Positions 17,721 to 25,857 of a stretch of DNA of 64,000 nucleotides are shown here, in pieces (within the stretch, counting starts at the first letter, position 1; every line of letters begins with the position of its first letter). The notes beneath the pieces are model-generated. The model did no database searches and was not told where the DNA came from. It saw nothing but the letters and a program-made list of their open reading frames with translations. This DNA is from JACDHG01 sp963815295 (GTDB lineage: Bacteria; Actinomycetota; Actinomycetes; Propionibacteriales; Nocardioidaceae). The translations under genes were made by a program, and so were the position numbers. The DNA lies in NCBI GenBank assembly GCA_963815295.1, contig CAWFFZ010000003.1, positions 310,001 through 374,000 on the forward strand, in the 5' to 3' direction.

Positions 17721-18605
17721 ATGGCGATCTTCTTGAACGAGAACAGCAAAGTCATCGTGCAGGGCATGACTGGCTCGGAGGGCAAGAGGCACACCCAACG
17801 GATGCTGAACTCCGGGACGAACGTCGTCGGAGGAGTCACGCCAGGCAAGGGCGGCCAGACAGTCGACTTCGAAGGCGCCGTCCTCGACGTGTTCGGCTCC
17901 GTGGCCGAGGCGGTCGAGTCCACCGGTGCCGATGTCTCCGTTGTGTTCGTGCCGCCCAAGTTCACGCGTGGCGCCGTCATCGAGTCGGTCGACGCGGGCA
18001 TCCCGCTGGTCGTCGTGATCACCGAAGGAGTGCCGGTCAAGGACACGGCCGAGTTCTTCGCCTACGCACAGTCGAAGGGCACGACGCGGATCATCGGTCC
18101 GAACTGCCCCGGCCTCATCAGCCCAGGAAAGTCGAACGCCGGCATCATCCCCGCTGACATCACCAAGGCCGGCCGCATCGGACTCGTGTCGAAGTCGGGC
18201 ACGCTGACTTACCAGATGATGTACGAGCTGCGCGACTTCGGCTTCTCGTCCGCCATCGGGATCGGCGGCGACCCGGTCATCGGGACCACCCACATCGACG
18301 CGTTGCAAGCATTCGAGAGCGACCCCGACACTGACGCGATCGTGATGATCGGCGAGATCGGGGGCGACGCCGAGGAGCGCGCAGCGGCGTACATCCAAGA
18401 CCACATCACGAAGCCAGTCGTCGGGTACGTCGCCGGCTTCACAGCTCCCGAGGGCAAGACGATGGGGCATGCGGGCGCGATCGTCTCGGGGTCGTCCGGC
18501 ACGGCCGAGGCCAAGAAGGAAGCTCTCGAGGCGGCAGGTGTCAAGGTTGGCAAGACGCCGTCGGCCACCGCCCAGCTGATGCGGGACCTGCTCCAGGCGC
18601 AGTAG
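17721..18605 (+). CDS. sucD: Succinyl-CoA synthetase alpha subunit
   Basis: 294 residues, partner of sucC. CoA-binding Rossmann domain with GMTGSEGKRHTQRML and GGVTPGKGG; the phosphorylated histidine sits in GHAGAIVSG (about His 252). GPNCPGLISPG and SKSGTLTYQ are family hallmarks. Eight bases after sucC, so the two are certainly co-transcribed. Normal length and no oddity. Confidence 0.96.
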   Translation: MAIFLNENSKVIVQGMTGSEGKRHTQRMLNSGTNVVGGVTPGKGGQTVDFEGAVLDVFGSVAEAVESTGADVSVVFVPPKFTRGAVIESVDAGIPLVVVITEGVPVKDTAEFFAYAQSKGTTRIIGPNCPGLISPGKSNAGIIPADITKAGRIGLVSKSGTLTYQMMYELRDFGFSSAIGIGGDPVIGTTHIDALQAFESDPDTDAIVMIGEIGGDAEERAAAYIQDHITKPVVGYVAGFTAPEGKTMGHAGAIVSGSSGTAEAKKEALEAAGVKVGKTPSATAQLMRDLLQAQ

Positions 18606-18620
18606 GGGGCTCGAGCCGGT

Positions 18621-19490
18621 TCAGCAATCGACCCGGTCGCACCAGGCGAGCACCATCTGCCTCGTCAACTGGTTCGCCGCGTGGCCGGGCTGTGTCGCGT
18701 CGCTCATCGCTTCGCTCGTTTCGAACGTGTAGAAGACTGCGTTGTCGATCCGCAGCCAGCGCAGCTCGGTGAGCCCGATCGCCGGATCGCCTTGGTAGGT
18801 GATACGGGTCGAGACCGACAGGGCGTCGTCGCTGATCCCCGTCCCTTGCCAGCCTTCCAAGTCGGGGGTAGCGACGTCGTGACGCGACTCGTACGGCGAG
18901 CCCTCGAACGTCTCGATCGGGCACGACTCGAAAGCACCGCGCACCGTGTTGATCGCCTGCTGCGCAGCCTCCTGGTCGTCGAAGAGCACGATCTGTCGCA
19001 CCTGCGTGTTCTCGGGGATGTTGCTACGGACGGCGAGCTGGTCGATCACCGCGTCCGGGTTCCACACCCGTTGCCCACACGGACTGATCGGGAGCTCGGG
19101 AACGGTCTCGGCCGGCCCGTCCGTGGTGCCGTCGCCTCCTGGGTCGTCGACCAGGGAGAGCATCGGGTAGTCGGCGGGGATGGCGTCATACCGTTCCGTG
19201 CCGTACGTCGTCGTGCTCGTTGGTGCCGGCGCGCTCGTGTGCGTTGAGGTGTCAGGCCCTGCCGGGCCGCCGGTCCGGTCGTTGGTGAGGCCGCTGTTGG
19301 CCAGCGCCACGCCTCCGCCGACCGCAACGAGGGTGATGGCGGCGGCCGCGCCCATGACCTGACGCAGTCGCCGATGCCGCGCGCGCTGGCGGATCACCGT
19401 AGCCGTAGGTGGCTGCGCCTGCTGAGCCGCAGCGGCACTGAGTTGGCGCAGACCGACCGTGAGGTCGTTGTTGTCGACAGGATCAGTCAT
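18621..19490 (-). CDS. Membrane-anchored extracytoplasmic protein paired with an ECF sigma factor (possible anti-sigma factor)
   Basis: 289 residues: about 45 cytoplasmic residues, one membrane helix (VMGAAAAITLVAVGGGVALA), a Ser/Thr/Pro linker and a ~200-residue outer domain with two likely disulphide cysteine pairs. Its start overlaps the sigma gene's end by 8 bases, the usual layout of a sigma/anti-sigma operon, but no zinc anti-sigma (HxxxCxxC) motif is present. So anti-sigma function is inferred from context alone; it could be a sensor or simply an operon partner. Confidence 0.65.
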   Translation of the reverse strand: MTDPVDNNDLTVGLRQLSAAAAQQAQPPTATVIRQRARHRRLRQVMGAAAAITLVAVGGGVALANSGLTNDRTGGPAGPDTSTHTSAPAPTSTTTYGTERYDAIPADYPMLSLVDDPGGDGTTDGPAETVPELPISPCGQRVWNPDAVIDQLAVRSNIPENTQVRQIVLFDDQEAAQQAINTVRGAFESCPIETFEGSPYESRHDVATPDLEGWQGTGISDDALSVSTRITYQGDPAIGLTELRWLRIDNAVFYTFETSEAMSDATQPGHAANQLTRQMVLAWCDRVDC

Positions 19491-19980
19491 GCTGAGCCAC
19501 CTCCGTGGAGTGCTCGTCGAGGAGGGTCGCCAGCGCTGCGCGGCCGCGGGAGAGGCGGGCTTTCACCGTGCCCACCGCGGCGGATGTCTCGATAGCGACT
19601 TCGGCAACGCTGAGATCGCAGAGATGATGAAGCACGATCGCTCGGCGCTGCTCGGGAGTGATCTGGGCGAGTGCAGCGGTGAGCGCAGTCCGATCGATGC
19701 CGGGCGCCTCGGGGACCGCCTGTGACGTCGAGCGGTCGAGCAACCCGAGCGCTCGCTTCGCGCGGCGCCAACGACTCACCGCCAACCGCCAGGCGACCGT
19801 TCGGACCCATGCCTCGGCGCTGCCCGACGCTCCCACGCTTGCGCGGTTCAGCCAGGCGCGGACGAACGCCTCCTGGACGCAGTCTTGAGCCTCTCCAAAG
19901 CTCCCCGTCATCACGGTCAGCTGCCCGACGAGGCGCGGAAACGAGGCGCGGTAGAACTCGTCGAACTCCTGATCGTCCAC
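19483..19980 (-). CDS. ECF RNA polymerase sigma factor (SigE family)
   Basis: 165 residues: region 2 (FYRASFPRLVGQLTVMTGSFGEAQDCVQEAFVRAW, with the core-binding D-C-V-Q-E-A-F signature) and region 4 (LAQITPEQRRAIVLHHLCDLSVAEVAIETSAAVGTVKARLSRGRA) separated by a short linker. GTG at 19980 with GGGAGGTGA upstream. A GCAACC-N16-CGTATT promoter lies ahead of it, the form recognised by ECF factors, so it probably drives its own transcription. The membrane protein downstream is its likely regulator. Confidence 0.93.
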   Translation of the reverse strand: MDDQEFDEFYRASFPRLVGQLTVMTGSFGEAQDCVQEAFVRAWLNRASVGASGSAEAWVRTVAWRLAVSRWRRAKRALGLLDRSTSQAVPEAPGIDRTALTAALAQITPEQRRAIVLHHLCDLSVAEVAIETSAAVGTVKARLSRGRAALATLLDEHSTEVAQHD

Positions 19981-20016
19981 AGCTCACCTCCCCGGTCGCG
20001 TGCCCAACTTTCCCTC

Positions 20017-20044
20017 AATACGCATGGGAGACCCGGCAGGTTGC
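20017..20044 (-). promoter_or_regulatory. ECF-type promoter upstream of the sigma gene
   Basis: On the minus strand GCAACC (20044-20039) and CGTATT (20022-20017) are 16 bases apart, matching the -35 AAC and -10 CGT pattern of ECF sigma promoters. It lies 37 bases upstream of the sigma start, in the 98-bp gap after the sigma-like membrane protein gene. This suggests autoregulation. Confidence 0.45.
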
Positions 20045-20078
20045 GTCACATAACAACATGTTCTGACAGAGGGGGGCG

Positions 20079-21932
20079 TCAGCCCTGCGCGAGGCGCAAC
20101 GCGGCCCGCTGCACCAGCGCGTCGAACTCAGCCGGCGACACGTCGAAGCGCTGCGTCGGCGTGAACGTCAACTGAGCGACGGAGGTCCCGACCCTGAACA
20201 GTGCGACCCGGAAGGTCAAGGTTCGGTCCTCGGACAGTGCCAGCGTGAACATGTACGTCCGCCCGCGGCCCTGCGGGACTGAGATGGGCTGGTTGCTGTT
20301 GACCTCCAGTGACGCCTGGCGGTCACTGCAGCCGCTGACTGTGGCGTTGACCTGGTCGAGGAACCGCTCGGCGGCGGGCACCGAGGGAAATCGCCCTAGC
20401 GCCTGCGTCATCCCGAAGAACGTGGCCAGGCGACGCGCTTCCGGCACCACAAAGCTCCGTGCGCGCAGGCCTGTCGCGCCCGCGCCGGCGAAGTTGGCCT
20501 GGTCACAGTCGGTCGCGGCCGGGTTGATCCGGGTGGCGTTGGGCGAGGTCGCTGCCCACGGGTCGGTGAGACCGGTGAAGACAGGAAGATCGAGAGCGGT
20601 GAGAAACCCTTTCGCCCGGTCGATGCTCGGTGGCGATACGCTCACGGAGCCATACGGCCGGTGACCGCAACTGCCGACCGCGACCACACACAGTCTCGCC
20701 ATCGACTTGCCGGTGACGACAACGAGGTCGAAATCCTGGATGACAGGCGGGGCGCTCGGGGACTCCACGACCCACACGACGACTGCCTTACCCGACTGCG
20801 CCACTGCGACCTGCTTGCTGTGGATGCCGGTCCGGTCGACATACCTCATGGTGATGAGCGCACCTGCGTCACCGACGCCACGCATCACGGCGTACTTGAC
20901 GATCTGGTGATTGTCGGCGGCACAGCTCGAGAAAGCCGTCACCAGTCGCCGGAAGTTCTGGTCCGCTCGATAGCTGGTCTTCGAAAGCTCGAGCGCCTGC
21001 CTGGCCACGATCGTGGAGGGGCCACGGCCCGCCTCGAAGGTGCGCACCCAGAAGTGGGCAGCGCGCTTGTCGCTAGGGACAGCACGCACACACGCGTCGT
21101 ACGGCGTCGAGGTGCCGAAGTCCGTGGACGTGTCGGTATGCCGCCAGCGCCTCTCGGTTTGCATCCTGGAGATGTGGGCCGCCTGAGCCAACAGGCTGGT
21201 GTCGACGCGTGGGGCCGGCGTGGTCGGCGACTCGCTGGCGGGAGGGGTCGGGCCTGGGGTTGTCGGTCCGGGGTCGTCTGCCGTGATGAGGTCCGTCGGC
21301 GTCTTCGCTGCGGTGAGTGCACCTGCACCGATCAGCAGGGCAAGGGACATGAGCCCGACGAGCACCACGTTGGTGCGGCGTCGGCGGTTTCCCTCGCGAC
21401 GGAGCCGGCTGGCGCGGTCGACGGGCTCGTCGGTGGTGTCGAGGCGCAACCCCCTCATGGCGGCAGCGAGCCCGTCGGGGGAGGAGTCGACGCCCTGGGC
21501 AGCGAAGGCGCTGGCCGACGTACGAAGTGACGCTGCTGCTGCTTCGTCGGTCATGCCGACCTCGCGACCCGCGGCCTGGAGGTCGAGCCCGGCCAGGTAG
21601 GCCAAGATCACCAGTCTGCGGTCGGTCGGCTCCAGGCTTTGCAACGCGTGAAGCAGGGGACGGTGCTCGTCGGCGATCTTCCGCGCGCGGACGTACCACG
21701 GCTTGCGCGCCCGGTTCTGCACCCGCCCGGTCGCCTTGAACGCCCGGTCGCGCATCCATGCGTCTCGGTCGGGCTCTGCCGCGAGCTTGCGCCAGTGGTG
21801 CCCCGCCGACACGTAGGCGTCGGCGAGAGCGCGCTGGGCAACCTCGGTGTCGCCTGTGTATGCGTACACCTGCACGAGCAGGCGCGAGCGAGACTCGCGA
21901 TAGAACGCATGGAATGCGTCGGCGCGGGACAC
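20079..21932 (-). CDS. Sigma-70-like/transmembrane/extracellular-domain fusion protein
   Basis: 617 residues. Residues 1-160 look like a degenerate ECF sigma factor: a region-2-like helix set (FHAFYRESRSRLLVQVYAYTG) and a region-4-like set (LQSLEPTDRRLVILAYLAGLDLQAAGREVGM). A basic stop-transfer stretch and one membrane helix (VVLVGLMSLALLIGAGALTAA, about 188-208) follow, then a Pro/Thr linker and about 390 outer residues with six or so cysteines. Such C-terminally anchored ECF-like proteins exist in actinobacteria; release or signalling across the membrane is a possible mode. GTG 21932 has AGGAG about 8 bases upstream. The acidic core-binding motif of region 2 is weak, so true sigma activity is doubtful. 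Confidence 0.65.
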   Translation of the reverse strand: MSRADAFHAFYRESRSRLLVQVYAYTGDTEVAQRALADAYVSAGHHWRKLAAEPDRDAWMRDRAFKATGRVQNRARKPWYVRARKIADEHRPLLHALQSLEPTDRRLVILAYLAGLDLQAAGREVGMTDEAAAASLRTSASAFAAQGVDSSPDGLAAAMRGLRLDTTDEPVDRASRLRREGNRRRRTNVVLVGLMSLALLIGAGALTAAKTPTDLITADDPGPTTPGPTPPASESPTTPAPRVDTSLLAQAAHISRMQTERRWRHTDTSTDFGTSTPYDACVRAVPSDKRAAHFWVRTFEAGRGPSTIVARQALELSKTSYRADQNFRRLVTAFSSCAADNHQIVKYAVMRGVGDAGALITMRYVDRTGIHSKQVAVAQSGKAVVVWVVESPSAPPVIQDFDLVVVTGKSMARLCVVAVGSCGHRPYGSVSVSPPSIDRAKGFLTALDLPVFTGLTDPWAATSPNATRINPAATDCDQANFAGAGATGLRARSFVVPEARRLATFFGMTQALGRFPSVPAAERFLDQVNATVSGCSDRQASLEVNSNQPISVPQGRGRTYMFTLALSEDRTLTFRVALFRVGTSVAQLTFTPTQRFDVSPAEFDALVQRAALRLAQG

Positions 21933-22098
21933 GAAGTGGACTCCTAGGGCGGGGGAAGGGTTGTGGCTTCAACCTTCGACGGTAACCATTCGCGCACGCG
22001 GAGACCAATCCGTCGCACCTCGTGGGGACGATCCGCGCCGCCGGCCGCGGCGTGTCAGGGCCCGGGCCGCGTCCGCGGTCAGGGACGATGAGGTGGCC

Positions 22099-23289
22099 AT
22101 GACCCAGCTCCTGTCACGTCCGATCCTGCGCGTCCAGCCGACCGAGCCGGGCCCGGCCAGGCCGTTGACGCTCTCGGGGTTGTTTGCCGTCAGCTGGAGC
22201 GCCGCCGTCGGGCTGGTGATCTGCATCCTGATCACGGTCGGCGTCTGGTTCTCCGGCGGCAGCGGGTCGTTCTCGGGCGCGATCCGAGTTGGAGCGCTGA
22301 CCTGGCTCGTCGGCAACGGAAGCGGTCTCGTCGTCGGGTCCACGGCGGTGACTGCCATCCCGCTCGGCCTGACGTTGGTGTGGGGATGGCTGCTCTACCG
22401 CGGGGGACGTTGGGCAGGGGCGAACTCGATGGTGCGGAGCGGCTTCGACCTGGCCGCCTCCCTCGGAGTGATGGCGCTGGCATACGGCGCCATCGGCGGG
22501 ATCGTCGCCAACCTGACGGACACCGACTCCGCTCAGGCCGGGCCGGTTCGTAGCGTTGCCGCCCCGGCGCTCGTGGCTCTTGTTTGCGCGGGGTTAGGGG
22601 TGCTCCGTGGCTCTGGTCACGGTGGCGCACTCTTTGGCCAGCTGCCGGACTGGGTGCGCGCCAGTGCGCTAGGTGGGCTCGCCGGCGCGTCCGTGATGGT
22701 GGCAAGCGGAGCAGTCCTGGTCACAGCAAGCTTGCTTGTCCGCTTCACTGATGTAGTCGAGGTCTCCGAACAGCTGAATGCCGGCACGGTCGGCAGTGGT
22801 GTGTTGGCGTTGATCGGGGTCGCGGTGATCCCCAACGCCGTGCTCAGCGCGGGCGCCTTCATTGCCGGCCCCGGCTTCCAGGTGGGCACCGGGACGACGG
22901 TGGCGCCGGGAGACTTCACCATCGGTCCACTCCCGGGGTTTCCGCTGCTGGCAGCGCTGCCCGAGAGCGGCGCCTCGCCGTCGTGGGTGAGTGCGCTCGT
23001 GCTGGTCCCCGTGCTGGCCGGCGTTGTCGCCGGACTGGTCTCCATTCGCCGCTTCCCGGTTTACGGCACCGACCAGGCGGCCTTGCGTGGTGGCCTGGCG
23101 GGGCTGGTGGGTGGCTGTCTGTTCGGTCTCACGACGTACCTCGCCACTGGTGCGCTTGGTCCCGGACGGATGAGTGCGCTCGGCCCGTATGCCGCGCAGA
23201 CCACGCTGGTCTGTGCCACCGCCTTCCTCATCGGCGGCGCCATCGCGGCAGCCGGGTGGCGTTGGGTCGGCAGCCGCTCGCTATCGTGA
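22099..23289 (+). CDS. DUF6350/PerM-like integral membrane protein
   Basis: 396 residues, almost all hydrophobic, with about ten membrane helices. This family (called PerM in mycobacteria, linked to cell division under stress) regularly lies just before purN-purH in actinobacteria, as here (31 bases to purN). ATG 22099 follows GAGGTGGCC. No catalytic motif visible. Assignment rests on location and topology. Confidence 0.75.
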   Translation: MTQLLSRPILRVQPTEPGPARPLTLSGLFAVSWSAAVGLVICILITVGVWFSGGSGSFSGAIRVGALTWLVGNGSGLVVGSTAVTAIPLGLTLVWGWLLYRGGRWAGANSMVRSGFDLAASLGVMALAYGAIGGIVANLTDTDSAQAGPVRSVAAPALVALVCAGLGVLRGSGHGGALFGQLPDWVRASALGGLAGASVMVASGAVLVTASLLVRFTDVVEVSEQLNAGTVGSGVLALIGVAVIPNAVLSAGAFIAGPGFQVGTGTTVAPGDFTIGPLPGFPLLAALPESGASPSWVSALVLVPVLAGVVAGLVSIRRFPVYGTDQAALRGGLAGLVGGCLFGLTTYLATGALGPGRMSALGPYAAQTTLVCATAFLIGGAIAAAGWRWVGSRSLS

Positions 23290-23320
23290 GCGCGCCGAAG
23301 CCACCCATCTGAGGAGTCCG

Positions 23321-23926
23321 GTGCCCGCCCGCCTCGTCGTCTTGGTCTCTGGGACTGGAACCAACCTGCAAGCACTCATCGACGCCTGTCGTGACCCGGC
23401 GTACGGCGCCGAGGTGGTCGCCGTCGGCGCCGACCGCGTCGGCACGCTGGCCGTCGACCGGGCGCGGGCAGCGGGTGTTCCGTGCTTCGAGCATCCGCTC
23501 CCGGTGGGTGGCGACCGAGCCGAGTGGGATGCCGAGCTAGCGCATCGCGTCGCGTCGTACGACCCCGATCTCGTCGTGCTGGCAGGCTTCATGAAGCTGA
23601 CCGGGCCGGCGTTCCTGGCGCGCTTCGGTGGCCGTACCGTCAACACGCACCCTGCGCTGTCCCCGTCGTTCCCGGGCATGCAGGGCCCGCGCGAGGCGCT
23701 CGACTACGGCGTCAAGGTCACCGGGGCGACACTGTTCGTCGTCGACGAAGGAGTCGACACCGGCCCGATCGTCGCTCAGACGGTCGTAGCCGTCGCCGAC
23801 GGCGATACGCCCGAATCCCTTCACGAACGCATCAAGGTCGCCGAGCGCGAGATGCTCGTGACGACCGTTGGGCGCATGGTCCGGAACGGTTTCACCATCA
23901 GTGGCAGGAAGGTCACGATCGCATGA
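23321..23926 (+). CDS. purN: Phosphoribosylglycinamide formyltransferase
   Basis: 201 residues; transfers formyl from 10-formyl-THF to GAR in purine synthesis. Nucleotide-binding SGTGTNLQAL near the N-terminus; catalytic Asn and His in VNTHPALSPSFPG (the usual N-x-H), and Asp in VDEGVDTGPI. GTG 23321 is set by GAGGAG four bases upstream. purH overlaps its stop by ATGA, so expression is coupled. It uses the same formyl-THF pool as the one-carbon genes downstream. Confidence 0.94.
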   Translation: MPARLVVLVSGTGTNLQALIDACRDPAYGAEVVAVGADRVGTLAVDRARAAGVPCFEHPLPVGGDRAEWDAELAHRVASYDPDLVVLAGFMKLTGPAFLARFGGRTVNTHPALSPSFPGMQGPREALDYGVKVTGATLFVVDEGVDTGPIVAQTVVAVADGDTPESLHERIKVAEREMLVTTVGRMVRNGFTISGRKVTIA

Positions 23927-25482
23927 GCGACGAGCGACACCCGATCCGTCGAGCACTCATCTCCGTCTACGACAAGACCCGCATTGAGGAGTTCGCGCAG
24001 GCGTTGGCCGATGCGGGTGTGTCGATCGTGTCGACCGGCTCGACCGCGGCTCGAATCGCTTCCGCAGGCGTCGCCGTGACGCAGGTGGAGGAGCTGACGG
24101 GTTTCCCTGAGTGCCTCGATGGCCGCGTCAAGACATTGCACCCACGTGTCCACGCCGGGATCCTCGCCGACCTGCGCATCGGCAGTCATCGCCGGGAGTT
24201 GTCGGACCTCGGCATCGAGCCCTTCGACCTCGTCGTGTCCAACCTCTACCCGTTTACGGACACCGTTGCTTCCGGGGCACCCCCCGACGAGTGCATCGAG
24301 CAGATCGACATCGGGGGACCGTCTATGGTGCGGGCTGCGGCCAAGAACCACGCCAGCGTGGCCGTCGTCACCTCGCCCGACCAGTACGATGCCGCGCTCG
24401 CCGCCGTGTCGGCCGGTGGCTTCACGCTGTCCGATCGGCAGCAATTGGCCGCCACGGCGTTCCGTCATACCGCCGCTTATGACGTTGCGGTGGCCAGTTG
24501 GTTCGCGCAGGAAATCACGGGTGATCCGGACGTCTGGTGGCCCGACTTCGCCGGTTTCACACTCGAGCGCCGGGCGGTGCTGCGCTACGGCGAGAACTCA
24601 CACCAGCCGGCCGCGTTGTATATCGACCCGGTGGCAGGAGAGGGACTCGCCCAGGCCGAGCAGGTGCATGGTAAGGAGATGAGCTACAACAACTACGTCG
24701 ACGCGCAGGCGGCTCATCGAGCGGCGTACGACTTCATGGAGCCGAGCGTCGCGATCATCAAGCACACCAACCCCTGCGGTATCGCGATCGGCGAGGACAT
24801 CTCTGACGCGCATGCGAAAGCCCATGCCTGTGACCCGGTGTCGGCGTTCGGTGGGGTGATTGCGGCCAACCGCCCGGTGTCGGTGACGATGGCCGACCAG
24901 ATCGCGGACGTGTTCACGGAGGTCGTGGTCGCACCGTCGTTCGATGATGGGGCGCTCGACGTACTGACGAGGAAGAAGAACATCCGGCTGCTCGTATGCG
25001 GCCCGCCGCCGGGCGACCCGATCGAGTGGCGGCCGATCAGCGGTGGCGCACTTGTGCAGGTGGCCGATCGGCTACAAGCCGACGGCGACGACCCGACGGG
25101 CTGGACCCTGGCCGCGGGTGCCGCCCTGCCCGCCGCAGACCTCGTCGACCTCAGCTTCGCCTGGCGGGCGTGTCGTGCCGTCAAGTCGAACGCGATCGTC
25201 CTCGCCGCGAGCGGTGCCACGGTCGGGGTCGGCATGGGCCAGGTCAACCGGGTTGACTCCGCACGGTTGGCGGTGGCGCGAGCAGGTGAGCGAGCACCGG
25301 GATCGGTCGCAGCCTCGGACGCATTCTTTCCTTTTGCAGATGGGCTTCAGGTGCTCATCGACGGTGGGGTACGAGCCGTCGTGCAGCCTGGCGGGTCAGT
25401 TCGTGACGAGGAGGTCGTGGCAGCAGCGGAGGCGGCTGGGATCACGATGTACTTCACCGGTACCCGCCACTTCGCCCACTGA
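23923..25482 (+). CDS. purH: Bifunctional AICAR transformylase/IMP cyclohydrolase
   Basis: 519 residues, last two steps of IMP synthesis. N-terminal cyclohydrolase domain (ALISVYDKTRIEEFAQAL, STGSTA, GRVKTLHPRVHAGIL) and C-terminal transformylase with RYGENSHQPAALY, KHTNPCGIA (catalytic Lys-His pair) and AWRACRAVKSNAIV. ATG overlaps the purN stop (ATGA), which fixes the start. Full length and intact. Confidence 0.96.
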   Translation: MSDERHPIRRALISVYDKTRIEEFAQALADAGVSIVSTGSTAARIASAGVAVTQVEELTGFPECLDGRVKTLHPRVHAGILADLRIGSHRRELSDLGIEPFDLVVSNLYPFTDTVASGAPPDECIEQIDIGGPSMVRAAAKNHASVAVVTSPDQYDAALAAVSAGGFTLSDRQQLAATAFRHTAAYDVAVASWFAQEITGDPDVWWPDFAGFTLERRAVLRYGENSHQPAALYIDPVAGEGLAQAEQVHGKEMSYNNYVDAQAAHRAAYDFMEPSVAIIKHTNPCGIAIGEDISDAHAKAHACDPVSAFGGVIAANRPVSVTMADQIADVFTEVVVAPSFDDGALDVLTRKKNIRLLVCGPPPGDPIEWRPISGGALVQVADRLQADGDDPTGWTLAAGAALPAADLVDLSFAWRACRAVKSNAIVLAASGATVGVGMGQVNRVDSARLAVARAGERAPGSVAASDAFFPFADGLQVLIDGGVRAVVQPGGSVRDEEVVAAAEAAGITMYFTGTRHFAH

Positions 25483-25494
25483 CGCGCGCCACGA

Positions 25495-25517
25495 CGGTCG
25501 AGCTTGTCGAGACCCCG
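25495..25517. repeat. Dispersed 23-bp repeat arm
   Basis: Identical over 23 bases to 11110-11132 (CGGTCGAGCTTGTCGAGACC plus CCG). It lies 13 bases after the purH stop and opens a 375-bp non-coding stretch made largely of repeats. Confidence 0.75.
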
Positions 25518-25524
25518 ACGGTCG

Positions 25525-25740
25525 CCGGCGGTTTCGCTCGTGGTGAAAGGCGCAGCAACGCCGGAAGTTTCGCTGCGGGTTGCGTCGCGCTGGCGGCCGG
25601 CGGTTGCCCTCGTGGTCGAAAGGCGCAGCAACGCCGGGAGTTTCGCTGCGGGTTGCGTCGCGGCGGCGCCAGCGGTTGCCTGTCGAGGCGCGCGCGCCGA
25701 GTTCTTTGCTGCGGCTGCGTCGCGTCGAGCTTGTCGAGAC
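25525..25740. repeat. Tandem repeat, three 72-bp units
   Basis: Units begin at 25525, 25597 and 25669, each with CCGGCGGTT or CCAGCGGTT. Units 1 and 2 are nearly identical (shared core GGCGCAGCAACGCCGG, then GTTTCGCTGCGGGTTGCGTCGC); unit 3 has diverged in its middle. Non-coding on any frame I trust. It fills the gap between purH and the DUF222 gene. Confidence 0.75.
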
Positions 25741-25764
25741 CCGGTAATCTCAACAAGCTCGATC
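25724..25764. repeat. Hairpin repeat, third copy of the dispersed palindrome
   Basis: GTCGAGCTTGTCGAGA (25724-25739) pairs with TCTCAACAAGCTCGATC (25748-25764). The left arm matches 11112-11130 and 25497-25514. A possible terminator for purH, or a REP-like element. Confidence 0.65.
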
Positions 25765-25857
25765 GTCAAACATCGGACGCAAAAAGTCTCGGAAACCGTT
25801 GTGTATAAGGGGATCTGAGCCTCAGAACTGTCGGTGGTCACCGATAGATTCACTCCC

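Noticed and set aside
25483..25857. Prophage or integrative element start next to the HNH gene
   Set aside because: No integrase, tRNA or phage genes; HNH/DUF222 proteins of this type are ordinary chromosomal genes in actinobacteria.
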